The translations under genes and the position numbers were made by a program. Under the pieces are notes generated by a model. It had not been told where the DNA came from. It ran no database searches and worked only from the letters and a program-made list of their open reading frames with translations. From assembly GCF_003853645.1 (NCBI RefSeq), contig NZ_QTPO01000010.1:1-64000 (forward strand): a stretch of 64,000 nucleotides of DNA. Direction: 5' to 3'. Position 1 is the stretch's first letter, and each line of letters starts with the position of its first letter. Below are positions 8,322-16,807 of this stretch, one piece after another. Source of the stretch: Burkholderia sp. Bp9143 (GTDB lineage: Bacteria; Pseudomonadota; Gammaproteobacteria; Burkholderiales; Burkholderiaceae).

Positions 8322-9823
8322 TGGCGGAACTGCTCAGCGCATCGCAATACGCGGCCCTCGCGGCCGGACTGAAGCTGCCGACGCAGGCCTTCGTCGACGG
8401 GGCGTTCCGCCCCGCCAACTCCGGCAAGACCTTCGCGACGGTCAACCCGGCCACCGATCAGGTGCTCGCGCATGTCGCCGCGTGCGACGCCAGCGACGTG
8501 GACGATGCGGTGGCACGCGCGAAGGCCGCCTTCGCCGACGGCCGCTGGCGGCAGCTGCCGCCGTCGCAGCGCAAGTCCATCCTGCTGAAGTTCGCGGACC
8601 TGCTCGAACAGCACGCGCACGAACTGGCGACGATGGAAAGCCTCGACAGCGGCAAGCCGATCCGCGAATGCCAGAACATCGACGTGCCGGAGACGATCCA
8701 CACGATCCGCTGGCACGCGGAGCTGATCGACAAGATCTACGACAACACCGCGCCGGTGGGCTCGAACGCGCTCGCGCTGGTGGTGCGCGAGCCGATCGGC
8801 GTGGTCGGCCTGGTGCTGCCGTGGAACTTCCCGCTGCTGATGCTGGCGTGGAAGATCGGCCCGTCGCTCGCGGCAGGCTGCTCGATCGTGGTCAAGCCCG
8901 CGACGGAAACCACGCTGACCGCGCTGCGCGTGGCCGAACTCGCGCACGAGGCCGGCGTGCCGGCCGGCGTGTTCAACGTGGTGCCGGGCGGCGGCAAGGA
9001 TGTCGGCGAGCCGCTCGGCCGCCACCCGGACGTCGCGATGGTCAGCTTCACCGGCTCGACCGCGACCGGCCGGCGCTTCCTGCACTACGCGGCGGAATCG
9101 AACCTGAAGCGCATCGTGCTCGAATGCGGCGGCAAGAACCCGGCCGTCGTGATGCGCGACGTCGCGGACCTCGACGCGGTCGCGCAGCATGTGGTGAACG
9201 GCGCGTTCTGGAACATGGGCGAGAACTGCTCGGCGTCGTCGCGCCTGATCGTGCACGCCGACATCAAGTCGGCGCTGCTCGAGCGCATCGGCGTGCAGAT
9301 GCGCGAATGGAAGATGGGCGACCCGCTCGATCCCGAGCACCGCGTCGGCTCGCTGATCAGCAAGGCGCACTTCGACAAGGTCCGCTCGTTCCTCGATCAG
9401 GCCGGCGCGGACAAGCTCGACGTGGTGTTCGGCGGGTCGACCGAGCAAGGCATCTTCGTCGAGCCGACCGTGGTGGACGGTGTGAGCCGCGACCACACGC
9501 TGTTCCAGGAGGAAGTGTTCGGGCCGGTGCTGGCCGTTACGACCTTCACGGACACCGACGAGGCCATCGCGCTCGCGAACGACTCGGTCTACGGGCTCGC
9601 GGCGTCGGTCTACACCAGCAACCTGAACGACGCGATTCACCTGTCGCGGTCGATCCAGGCCGGCGTGGTGACGGTAAACTGTTTCGGCGAAGGCGACATC
9701 ACGACCCCGTTCGGCGGCTACAAGGCTTCCGGCTTCGGCGGCCGCGACAAGTCGATCTGGGCGCACGACCAGTACACCGAGATCAAGACCATCTGGATCG
9801 ACGTACCGACCCGCGCCGCATAA
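8321..9823 (+). CDS. NAD(P)-dependent aldehyde dehydrogenase, PuuC-like (module A)
   Basis: This 500-residue aldehyde dehydrogenase oxidises an aldehyde to the acid. Key residues are N169 in LPWNFPLLML, the nucleotide-site motif FTGSTATG (243-250), general base E268 in LECGGKNP and nucleophile C303 in NMGENCSASSR. It is closest in pattern to the PuuC/4-(gamma-glutamylamino)butanal and ketoglutarate-semialdehyde dehydrogenases. It aligns without gaps over the first ~300 residues with the ALDH at 19050-20549, so the two modules arose by duplication or parallel recruitment. It is the last gene of the module A operon, coupled to the DHDPS gene by a one-base overlap and followed by a strong terminator. 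Confidence 0.95.
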   Translation: MAELLSASQYAALAAGLKLPTQAFVDGAFRPANSGKTFATVNPATDQVLAHVAACDASDVDDAVARAKAAFADGRWRQLPPSQRKSILLKFADLLEQHAHELATMESLDSGKPIRECQNIDVPETIHTIRWHAELIDKIYDNTAPVGSNALALVVREPIGVVGLVLPWNFPLLMLAWKIGPSLAAGCSIVVKPATETTLTALRVAELAHEAGVPAGVFNVVPGGGKDVGEPLGRHPDVAMVSFTGSTATGRRFLHYAAESNLKRIVLECGGKNPAVVMRDVADLDAVAQHVVNGAFWNMGENCSASSRLIVHADIKSALLERIGVQMREWKMGDPLDPEHRVGSLISKAHFDKVRSFLDQAGADKLDVVFGGSTEQGIFVEPTVVDGVSRDHTLFQEEVFGPVLAVTTFTDTDEAIALANDSVYGLAASVYTSNLNDAIHLSRSIQAGVVTVNCFGEGDITTPFGGYKASGFGGRDKSIWAHDQYTEIKTIWIDVPTRAA

Positions 9824-9849
9824 TCTCATCGACACGCAGCACCCGCATG

Positions 9850-9888
9850 CCGGCCGCGATCGCCACGAGCGATCGCGGCCGGTTTGTC
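9850..9888 (+). terminator. Rho-independent terminator after module A
   Basis: A perfect 14-bp stem (CCGGCCGCGATCGC with GCGATCGCGGCCGG, loop CACGA) at 9850-9882 is followed by TTTGTC. It ends the DAO-MFS-DHDPS-ALDH operon and separates it from the exporter gene. Confidence 0.8.
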
Positions 9889-9948
9889 GCATCTGCCGGG
9901 CAATCGGCCCGGCGCAACGTATTCACCCGGTATTGGCAGGAAACACGC

Positions 9949-10875
9949 ATGAACAGCAGGAACAGGGCGACGCTGATCGGATTCGTCGCAATCGTTTTAT
10001 GGAGTTCGGTGGTAGGGCTGATTCGCGGTGTCAGCGACAGCTTCGGCGCAACCGGCGGCGCCGCGATGATCTACACGGGGGCGGCGGCGCTGCTGCTCGT
10101 GACGACCGGGCTGCCGCGGCTCGGCGATTTCCCGCGCCGCTACCTGCTGTGGGGCAGCGTGCTGTTCGTCGCGTACGAATGGTGCCTGTCGCTGTCGATC
10201 GGCAACGCGCACACCGCGCGCCAGGCGATCGAGGTCGGCATGGTCAATTACCTGTGGCCGACCTTCACGATGGTGTTCGCGATCCTCTTTCTCCGCCAGC
10301 GCGCGAACCTGCTGATCGTGCCGGGCGTGATCCTCGCGATGGGCGGCGTCGGCTGGGTGCTCGGCGGCGAGCACGGCTTCGATACGGCCGGCATGGTGGC
10401 CAACGTCGTCGACAACCCGCTCAGCTACGGGCTCGCGTTCGCCGGCTCGCTGATCTGGGCCGCCTATTGCACCGTGACCATCAAGATCGCGAACGGCAAG
10501 AACGGCATCACGCTGTTCTTCATCCTCGTCGCGCTGTCGCTGTGGATCAAATACCTGCTCGACGGCGAGCACACGATCGTGTTCAGCTTCAGTGCGCTCG
10601 CCTGCTTCGTGCTCGCGTCGGCGGCGATGGGCTTCGGTTATTCGGCATGGAACATCGGCATCATGCGCGGCAACGTCGCGATCCTGGCCGGCGTGTCGTA
10701 CTTCATTCCGGTCATCTCGGCCGGCCTCGCGGCGCTGCTGCTGGATGCGTCGCTGTCGTCCAGCTTCTGGACCGGCGCGTTCTGCGTGTGCGGCGGCTCG
10801 GTGCTGTGCTGGCTCGCGACGCGCAAGCGCGCGCCGCGCGCCGCCACGTCGACGCGGGCGGAGCAGTGCACGTAA
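9949..10875 (+). CDS. DMT-superfamily exporter, YddG-like
   Basis: This 308-residue membrane protein has about ten hydrophobic segments and the EamA/DMT fold. The patterns GFVAIVLWSSVVGLIRGVSD, ARQAIEVGMVNYLWPTFT and MGFGYSAWNIGIMRGNVAIL are typical of the YddG aromatic amino acid/paraquat exporter family. In E. coli, YddG exports aromatic amino acids. Here the gene has its own position after a terminator, so it may be expressed separately from module A. It converges on the Rieske gene, with about 58 bp between stop codons. An export role for an amino acid intermediate is inference. Confidence 0.88.
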   Translation: MNSRNRATLIGFVAIVLWSSVVGLIRGVSDSFGATGGAAMIYTGAAALLLVTTGLPRLGDFPRRYLLWGSVLFVAYEWCLSLSIGNAHTARQAIEVGMVNYLWPTFTMVFAILFLRQRANLLIVPGVILAMGGVGWVLGGEHGFDTAGMVANVVDNPLSYGLAFAGSLIWAAYCTVTIKIANGKNGITLFFILVALSLWIKYLLDGEHTIVFSFSALACFVLASAAMGFGYSAWNIGIMRGNVAILAGVSYFIPVISAGLAALLLDASLSSSFWTGAFCVCGGSVLCWLATRKRAPRAATSTRAEQCT

Positions 10876-10933
10876 CGGCCGTGCCGATCGTGCGCAGGCT
10901 CCGGCCGGACGCGTCGCGCCGATGGGGCGCCCG

Positions 10934-12190
10934 TCAGATCCCGTGCGCGTCGAGGCGCCCCGCATACCAGTCGACGAACTGGTCGACGTAGTTTTCGGTG
11001 GACGGCGAGTACGGGCCCGGAATGTAGCCCGGGTCTTTCGCACCGCGGTGGTTGATCGCGACCAGGCTCGCGTCCTGCGCATTCGTCGCGACCCAGACCT
11101 CGGTCAGCTTCGTCAGGTCGTAGTCCACGCCTTCCACCGCGTCCGCATGCACGAGCCACTTCGTGCGGACCAGCGTCTTTTCCGGCGTGAGCGGAATGAT
11201 GTAGCTGATCATCGCGTGGTCGCTCATCACGTGCGTCCACGAGTTGTGCGTCCACATGTGCGTGTCGCCGAGGTCGCGGCGGGTGAGCTTGCCCAGCAAC
11301 TTCTGCGACGCCACCTTGGTGTCCATCGTCTGCGACTCGCCGTGGCCCGCGATCAGCAGCCGCTCGGTGCGGAAATGCGTCGCGACGTCACCGGACAGCG
11401 CTTCGACCGCCTTGCACAGCCACCCTTCGCTTTCCCAGTCGCGCTGCGTGTCGGCATTGAGCTTCTCGTAGGCTTGCTGGGCCTTCAGCGACGCCTCGTC
11501 CATGTCGTCCGCGCTGGAACCGGTCGACTCGGGCAGGAACGACTGCGTCAGCTCCGGGTGCCCGGCCTCGCAGTGGTAGCACTCGCGGTTGTTCTCCATC
11601 ACGAGCTTCCAGTTGCCGTCCTCGACGATCTCCGACTCGAACGCGATCTTCGTGTTCTGCAGTTCGTACGGCGCGAAGCGCGGCCCCATAGTTTCCTCGA
11701 GGTGCGCGATGTCGGCCGGCGGTTCATCGGCAAAGCACACGAGCACGTGCGTGCCGACCACCTTCACATGCACGGGCAGAAGATTGCGGCAGGTGCGGTC
11801 GAAATCCTTCCCCATGTGCTTGGTGTGACGCAGGCTGCCGTCGAGGTCGTAGGTCCACTGGTGATACGGGCACACGAGCATGCCGACCGTCGACTTCCCT
11901 TCTTCCTTCAGACGCGCGCCACGATGGCGGCACACGTTGCGATACGCACGGATGGCTTCGTCGTCGTCGCGCACGATCATGACCGACGCGTTGCCGATGT
12001 CGACGACCGACACGTCGCCCGGCTCCGGGACGTCCGCGGTCACGCCGACCACGATCCAGTGCTGGTGGAAAAAGATGTCGACGTCCGTCTCGAATACATC
12101 GGGCCGGCTGAACACTTCGCCCGGCAACCCGCAGCCCGGCTCGCGGCCGCGCACGAGTTCGCCAAGGGGTTTCAATTGAACGTCTGACAT
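10934..12190 (-). CDS. Rieske non-haem iron oxygenase, GbcA-like betaine demethylase
   Basis: This 418-residue oxygenase alpha subunit has a Rieske 2Fe-2S site (C87-x-H89 and C107-x2-H110 in CRHRG and CPYHQW). The mononuclear iron site lies in WKLVMENNRECYHCEAGHPE (H206, H211), with E203 where ring-hydroxylating dioxygenases usually carry Asp. That iron-site pattern is typical of quaternary-ammonium N-demethylases such as glycine betaine monooxygenase GbcA rather than arene dioxygenases. The expected reaction is O2-dependent removal of an N-methyl group as formaldehyde. GGAG lies 6 nt before the ATG. Its reductase partner is probably the gene at 21986-23116, which shares its promoter sequence. 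Substrate candidates are glycine betaine, carnitine or a proline/hydroxyproline betaine. Confidence 0.88.
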   Translation of the reverse strand: MSDVQLKPLGELVRGREPGCGLPGEVFSRPDVFETDVDIFFHQHWIVVGVTADVPEPGDVSVVDIGNASVMIVRDDDEAIRAYRNVCRHRGARLKEEGKSTVGMLVCPYHQWTYDLDGSLRHTKHMGKDFDRTCRNLLPVHVKVVGTHVLVCFADEPPADIAHLEETMGPRFAPYELQNTKIAFESEIVEDGNWKLVMENNRECYHCEAGHPELTQSFLPESTGSSADDMDEASLKAQQAYEKLNADTQRDWESEGWLCKAVEALSGDVATHFRTERLLIAGHGESQTMDTKVASQKLLGKLTRRDLGDTHMWTHNSWTHVMSDHAMISYIIPLTPEKTLVRTKWLVHADAVEGVDYDLTKLTEVWVATNAQDASLVAINHRGAKDPGYIPGPYSPSTENYVDQFVDWYAGRLDAHGI

Positions 12191-12521
12191 CGTCTTCTCC
12201 AACGTTGATGGGGAAGCGGGACATCGATCGATCCCGCGTTAGCCGCAGTATTGGATTGCCGGAAAAACGCGTCAATGCGCTTTATTTTCCCGGATTCATT
12301 ACATTGGATTATGGGTCGACGGGGGCGGCGAGACGCGGCCTTCCGCTGCGATTCCGGTACGGCCTCACGCGCAAAGAAAATCCCGCGCCTCGGGCGAATC
12401 GCGCACGAGGGTCGCGGGACAAGGCAGTTCACCGCAGGCAGCCAAACCGCGTCAGTGATAAGGATGATCAAGCAATCGAACCGAGCGATGGCGCGTGCGC
12501 ATGACATCCGTCGCGCTCACG
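12191..12521. other. 331-bp spacer upstream of the Rieske gene
   Basis: Contains the promoter described at 12247-12304 and the 3' side of the LysR gene. No gene and no clear terminator hairpin with a U-tract were seen in the rest. Confidence 0.55.
12247..12304 (-). promoter_or_regulatory. Sigma-70 promoter with conserved upstream box (Rieske gene)
   Basis: Read on the minus strand, -35 TTGACG (12270-12275) and -10 AATACT (12247-12252) are 17 bp apart. Directly upstream lies a box (12276-12304) starting ATGTAATG and ending AAAATAAAGCGCA. The 36 nt from ATGTAATG through TTGACGC match the promoter at 21792-21850 at 32 positions, with the same 17-bp spacer and the same CCAATACT -10 context. The box touches the -35 element, as expected for a class II activator site. 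Confidence 0.75.
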
Positions 12522-13439
12522 TCACGCGACACCGGCGGCGTCCTTCAACAGGTCGATCAGCTTCCGGATCGTCGGCGTGACCGAGCGTCCGTGCGGCACG
12601 ACCAGGTAATACGCGTCGTTCAACGGCAGCGACACGTCCATCAGACGCACCAGCTCGCCCGACGCCAGATGCTCGTGCAGCAACCGGCTCCACCCCAGCG
12701 CGACACCTTGCCCGAGCAACGCAGCCTGAACCGCGTCCGGATACAGGCAGGTGCGCACGCCGTACTTGAGCTTGGCCGGACGCGCGCCGACGGCCCGGAA
12801 CCACTTGTCCCAGCTCAGCCAGCCCTCGGACGTCGAGTCTTCCTCGATGAAGGTCATGTTCGCGAGCTCGTCCAGCGAACCCGGCGTCCCGTACCGGTCT
12901 CGCCACGCGGGCGAACAGACCGGGAACACCTGTTCGTCGAACAGCTGATGCGCGGTGCCGTCGCTCCACTTGCCGTCGCCCCAGCGCACCATGGCGTCCA
13001 CCTCGGTGTGACGCAGATCGGCGGTAAACATCGTCGTCGTGAGACGGATCCGCAGGTTCGGGTGCAGTTCCTTGAGTTGCGCGAGACTCGGCATCAGCCG
13101 GAAATGCGAGAACGCAGCGGTCGTGGCGACCACCAGTTCCTCGTCTTCGATGCCGGTCGACAGCCGGTCGAACACGCCGGCGATCTTGCCCATCGCCTCG
13201 GCCACGACCGCATGAAGCGCCGCGCCTTCGGCGGTCAGCGTCGTCGCGCGGTGCAGGCGGTCCAGCAGGCGCACGCCGAGCAGTTCCTCGAGCAGGCGTA
13301 TCTGCCGGCTGACCGCGGCCTGCGTGACGCCCAGCTCGGCGGCGGCCTGCGTGAAGCTGCGCAGCCGTGCGACGGCCTCGAACTCCACCAGCGCCGTCAA
13401 CGAAGGGATGAGTCGCCGATACCCTTTTGCACCGTCCAT
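12522..13439 (-). CDS. LysR-family regulator, GcvA-like
   Basis: This 305-residue LysR regulator has an N-terminal winged HTH (FEAVARLRSFTQAAAELGVT, then QAAVSRQIRLLEELLGVRLL, residues ~18-60) and a C-terminal periplasmic-binding-like effector domain. Its pattern is like the GcvA/choline-sulfate BetR group. It lies between the ProX-like gene and the Rieske gene on the same strand, making it a candidate activator of one or both. I chose the ATG at 13439 (MDGAKGYRRLIPS) because this matches the usual length ahead of the HTH. Confidence 0.92.
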   Translation of the reverse strand: MDGAKGYRRLIPSLTALVEFEAVARLRSFTQAAAELGVTQAAVSRQIRLLEELLGVRLLDRLHRATTLTAEGAALHAVVAEAMGKIAGVFDRLSTGIEDEELVVATTAAFSHFRLMPSLAQLKELHPNLRIRLTTTMFTADLRHTEVDAMVRWGDGKWSDGTAHQLFDEQVFPVCSPAWRDRYGTPGSLDELANMTFIEEDSTSEGWLSWDKWFRAVGARPAKLKYGVRTCLYPDAVQAALLGQGVALGWSRLLHEHLASGELVRLMDVSLPLNDAYYLVVPHGRSVTPTIRKLIDLLKDAAGVA

Positions 13440-13585
13440 GTGCGCTTCACCGTGAACTTGTGTTGTATGAGGCTGAGTTGCCCGTTCCGTATACGCCGCC
13501 GACGGGCGGGCGGCAGATCGTGCCGCCCACCCTTCGGTGTCCGAATCGCAGAGAACGGATGACGATCTCGCGCTCGCGATCGCCG

Positions 13586-14587
13586 TTACAGCGACGCCTT
13601 GATCTTCTCCGCGGCAGCCGGCGTCACCCACTTCGTCCACACGTCCTGCTTTTCCTTCAGGAAGCGCTTCGCGCCGTCGTCGCCGGTGGCCTGATTGGCC
13701 GTCATCCAGAGCATCACCTGTTGCAGGTCCGCAGTCTTGAAGCTGCGCGTGTTCAGATACTTCATCACGTCCGGACTGGCCTTGTCCGCGAACGACTTGG
13801 CGACCAGCGTATACAGCTGCCCGACCGGCCAGCCCGTCGGCTTGGGATCGGGGCAATTGGCCACCGTCGTGCAGCGCTTCCATTCCGCCTGATCGACCGG
13901 CACGCCAGCCTCGAGCTTCACCATCTGGTACTTGCCGAGAAGCGAAGTCGGCGCCCAATAAACACCGAGCCACCCCTGCTTCCGCTCGTAGGCCTTCGCC
14001 ATCGACCCGTCCAGCCCCGCCGCGGACCCTGTATCGACGATTCGGAATCCGGCCTGTTGCGCCTTATAGGCCTTGAACAGCTGGGCAGTGTTGACCGTCA
14101 TCCCCCATCCCTGCGGGCCATTGTAGACGGCGCCCTTGCCGGGATTTTCCGGGTCGGGGAACAGCTCCGGGTGCTTCAGCGCATCCGGAATCGTCTTGAT
14201 CTCAGGATGCGCATCCGCGATGTACTTCGGGATATACCAGCCGTAGACCGCGCCCTCCTGAATGGTCTTCGCGCCCATCACGATCTTCTTCTCGTCGATC
14301 CCGCGCTGCACGATCGCTGGCAGCAACGCTATGGCCCCTTCCGACACGACGTCCGGCTTGCCCTTGTCGACCATCGACGTAATCGTCGGCACGGTGTCCC
14401 CGATCACGGTATTGACCTGGCAGCCGTAGCCTTCGCCGAGGATCACCTTGTCGACGGCCGCCTCCAGCTCCGCACTTTGCCAGTTCATGCTCGCGATCGT
14501 CACGTTTCCGCATCCGGCAGCATAGGCGTGCGAGCCGCCGAAGAAAACGCCGACTGCGGCGAGTGCGCCAAGATATTTCAGTTTCAT
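13586..14587 (-). CDS. ProX-like substrate-binding protein of a quaternary-amine ABC transporter
   Basis: This 333-residue protein has a signal peptide (MKLKYLGALAAVGVFFGGSH, cleavage near AYA-AGCGN). It is a periplasmic OpuAC/ProX-type binding protein. The mature part begins with NVTIASMNWQSAELEAAVDK and contains many Trp and Tyr residues (WGMTVNTAQ, GWLGVYWAPTS), suited to an aromatic box for a trimethylammonium or betaine group. Two Cys pairs may form disulfides. It is the last gene of the transporter set, 169 bp after the ATPase gene, so it may have its own ribosome site or promoter. Confidence 0.92.
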   Translation of the reverse strand: MKLKYLGALAAVGVFFGGSHAYAAGCGNVTIASMNWQSAELEAAVDKVILGEGYGCQVNTVIGDTVPTITSMVDKGKPDVVSEGAIALLPAIVQRGIDEKKIVMGAKTIQEGAVYGWYIPKYIADAHPEIKTIPDALKHPELFPDPENPGKGAVYNGPQGWGMTVNTAQLFKAYKAQQAGFRIVDTGSAAGLDGSMAKAYERKQGWLGVYWAPTSLLGKYQMVKLEAGVPVDQAEWKRCTTVANCPDPKPTGWPVGQLYTLVAKSFADKASPDVMKYLNTRSFKTADLQQVMLWMTANQATGDDGAKRFLKEKQDVWTKWVTPAAAEKIKASL

Positions 14588-14756
14588 TGCAGTTTCCTCA
14601 AAGTTGCCGGACCTTCCCCGGTATGCGTTGGTCTGTACGCCCTTCCGTGTCCGGTGCGAACCGGAAACGGTCGAGCGCATTACTGCGGGCACATGCGATC
14701 GTTCGAATCGCCGGCCTGATGGAAAAACGTGGTGTCAAGCAAGCGTCACGGGGCGC

Positions 14757-15872
14757 TCACCCGCGCACCGCCGCGACGGAGGCCTCCACCCGCGCACCCG
14801 CGTCCGGCTGCACGTGCGGCAAGTCGGCTGCGTCTTCCGGCGTCGCCAGCGCGCAGGCCAGCTGGCGCAGGTCGACCGTGCCGAGCGGATGGCTGCCTTC
14901 GCCGACGACGGTCAGGCGATCGATGTCGGGATCGCGCGTGAGCATCGACAGCGCGCTCTCGAGCGTCGTTCCGGCCGCGACACGCATCCCGGCCGTCGCC
15001 GCGCCCGTGCGCAGCGGCGCCATCACGTCCTCGACACAGACCACGCGCCCGCGATTCACCTGCCTGACGAAGTTGGTCACGTACTCGTCGGCCGGGCGCA
15101 GCACGATGTCCTGCTTCGTGCCCTGCTGGACGATGTTGCCGTCGCGCAGGATCGCGATCTGGTCGCCGAGCCGCAGCGCCTCGTCGAGGTCGTGCGTGAT
15201 GAAGACGATCGTCTTGCGGATTTCCTTCTGCAGATCCAGCAGCACGGTCTGCATGTCCATCCGGATCAGCGGATCGAGCGCCGAGTACGCTTCGTCCATC
15301 AGCAGCACGGGCGCGTCCATCGACAGCGCGCGGGCGAGGCCCACGCGCTGCTGCATGCCGCCGGACAGCTGGTTCGGATAGCGTTGCTCGAAGCCCTTCA
15401 GGCCCACGCGTTCGAGCCATCGCATCGCCGTGTCGACCGACGTGTTGCGCGCGACGCCGCACACTTCGAGACCGTAGATCACGTTCTCGAGCACGTTGCG
15501 GTGCGGCAGCAGCGCGAACTTCTGGAACACCATCGCCGTCTGGCGCCGGCGGAACTCGCGCAATTCCTTCAGCTTCATCTTGCACACGTCGACACCGCCG
15601 ATCAGCACCTCGCCGGCCGTCGGATCGATCAGCCGGTTGATGTGGCGGATCAGCGTCGACTTGCCCGAGCCGGACAGGCCCATGATCACCTGGATGGAAC
15701 CGGCGGGAATGTCGAGGTTGATGTTCCTCAGCCCCAGCACGTGGCCGGTCTGCGCAAGCAGTTCCGCCTTCGACAGGCCGTTCTTGACGGCATCGACATG
15801 GGACGCGGCTTTCGGTCCGAAGATCTTGTAGAGATTGCGGATCTCGATGCCGCCGGATTTGATGTCAGCCAT
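14757..15872 (-). CDS. ProV-like ATPase of the quaternary-amine ABC transporter
   Basis: This 371-residue ATP-binding subunit energises uptake. Walker A is GLSGSGKST, the Q-loop is MVFQKFALLPHR, the signature is LSGGMQQR, Walker B is LLMDEAYSALDP, and the switch His is in FITHDLDEA. The N-terminal ~50 residues before Walker A carry the ProV-type lead-in (IFGPKA, then VLGLRNINLDIPAG). A C-terminal CBS-like segment (~290-355) may sense ionic strength or ligand. Its start overlaps the end of the permease gene by 8 bp, indicating tight coupling. Confidence 0.95.
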   Translation of the reverse strand: MADIKSGGIEIRNLYKIFGPKAASHVDAVKNGLSKAELLAQTGHVLGLRNINLDIPAGSIQVIMGLSGSGKSTLIRHINRLIDPTAGEVLIGGVDVCKMKLKELREFRRRQTAMVFQKFALLPHRNVLENVIYGLEVCGVARNTSVDTAMRWLERVGLKGFEQRYPNQLSGGMQQRVGLARALSMDAPVLLMDEAYSALDPLIRMDMQTVLLDLQKEIRKTIVFITHDLDEALRLGDQIAILRDGNIVQQGTKQDIVLRPADEYVTNFVRQVNRGRVVCVEDVMAPLRTGAATAGMRVAAGTTLESALSMLTRDPDIDRLTVVGEGSHPLGTVDLRQLACALATPEDAADLPHVQPDAGARVEASVAAVRG

Positions 15873-16752
15873 GGACCACCTCCTGATGCTTTTGAAGCCG
15901 CTTGCCGTAGGCCTGGCTGACGCGGTCGAAGATGACGGCGATGCCGACGATCGCGAGGCCGTTGAAGATACCGAGCGTGAAGTACTGGTTGGCGATGGCC
16001 TTCAGTACCGGCTGGCCAAGCCCCTGGACGCCGATCATCGCGGCGACCACCACCATCGCGAGCGCCATCATGATGGTCTGGTTGACGCCTGCCATGATGG
16101 TCGGCAGCGCGAGCGGCAGCTGCACCTTCACGAGCCGCTGCCAGCCCGACGAACCGAACGCGTCGGCGGCTTCGATGATGTCCACGTCGACCAGCCGGAT
16201 CCCGAGATTGGTCAGGCGGATCATCGGCGGGATCGCGTAGATCACGACCGCGATGAGGCCGGGCACGCGCCCGATGCCGAGCAGCATCACGACCGGAATC
16301 AGGTAGACGAAGCTCGGCATGGTCTGCATCACGTCGAGCACCGGGTCGACCAGCTTGCGGATCCGGTTCGACTTCGCCATCAGGATGCCGATCGGCAAGC
16401 CGATGAGGATCGACAGGAACGTGCAGACGAAAATCATGGACACGGTTCGCATCGTGTCCTCCCACATGTCGAGATAGCCGATCGCGGCCAGCGTGACGAA
16501 GCAGCCGGCAACGATCTTCCAGTTCCGGCTCGCGACCCATGCGACCGCGAGCACCAGCAGCATGATGATCGGCCACGGGGTGCGCGTCATGAAGTGCTCG
16601 GCCGCCGTCAGGAATTGCTGCAGCGGCTGGAACGCCGCGTCGATCGGGTCGCCGTACGCGGCGGTGAAGGCGCGAAAACCGTCGTCGATCGAGCGCTTCA
16701 TGTTCAAAAGCGCGTCGTCCTGCATGTGCGGAAACGTGTGTATCCAGTCCAT
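15865..16752 (-). CDS. ProW-like permease of the quaternary-amine ABC transporter
   Basis: This 295-residue inner-membrane permease has about six transmembrane segments. The conserved EAA loop (EAADAFGSSGWQRLVKVQLP), which docks on the ATPase, lies near residue 205. I chose the ATG at 16752 (MDWIHTFPHMQDD) because GGAG sits exactly 6 nt upstream. Upstream in-frame ATGs at 16782, 16767 and 16764 lack such spacing. It lies between the DAO oxidase and ATPase genes in the same operon direction. Confidence 0.93.
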   Translation of the reverse strand: MDWIHTFPHMQDDALLNMKRSIDDGFRAFTAAYGDPIDAAFQPLQQFLTAAEHFMTRTPWPIIMLLVLAVAWVASRNWKIVAGCFVTLAAIGYLDMWEDTMRTVSMIFVCTFLSILIGLPIGILMAKSNRIRKLVDPVLDVMQTMPSFVYLIPVVMLLGIGRVPGLIAVVIYAIPPMIRLTNLGIRLVDVDIIEAADAFGSSGWQRLVKVQLPLALPTIMAGVNQTIMMALAMVVVAAMIGVQGLGQPVLKAIANQYFTLGIFNGLAIVGIAVIFDRVSQAYGKRLQKHQEVVHG

Positions 16753-16807
16753 TTTTTTCTCCATCATTCCGATACTTGCCAATGCGCCGGCGTGTCGGGG
16801 TTGTCGT

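Noticed and set aside
13586..16752. Osmoprotection as the main role of the ProU-type transporter
   Set aside because: The transporter genes are embedded in a catabolic operon led by a GntR/FCD regulator, with oxidase, lyase and ALDH genes, so uptake for degradation is the better reading, though osmotic use cannot be excluded.
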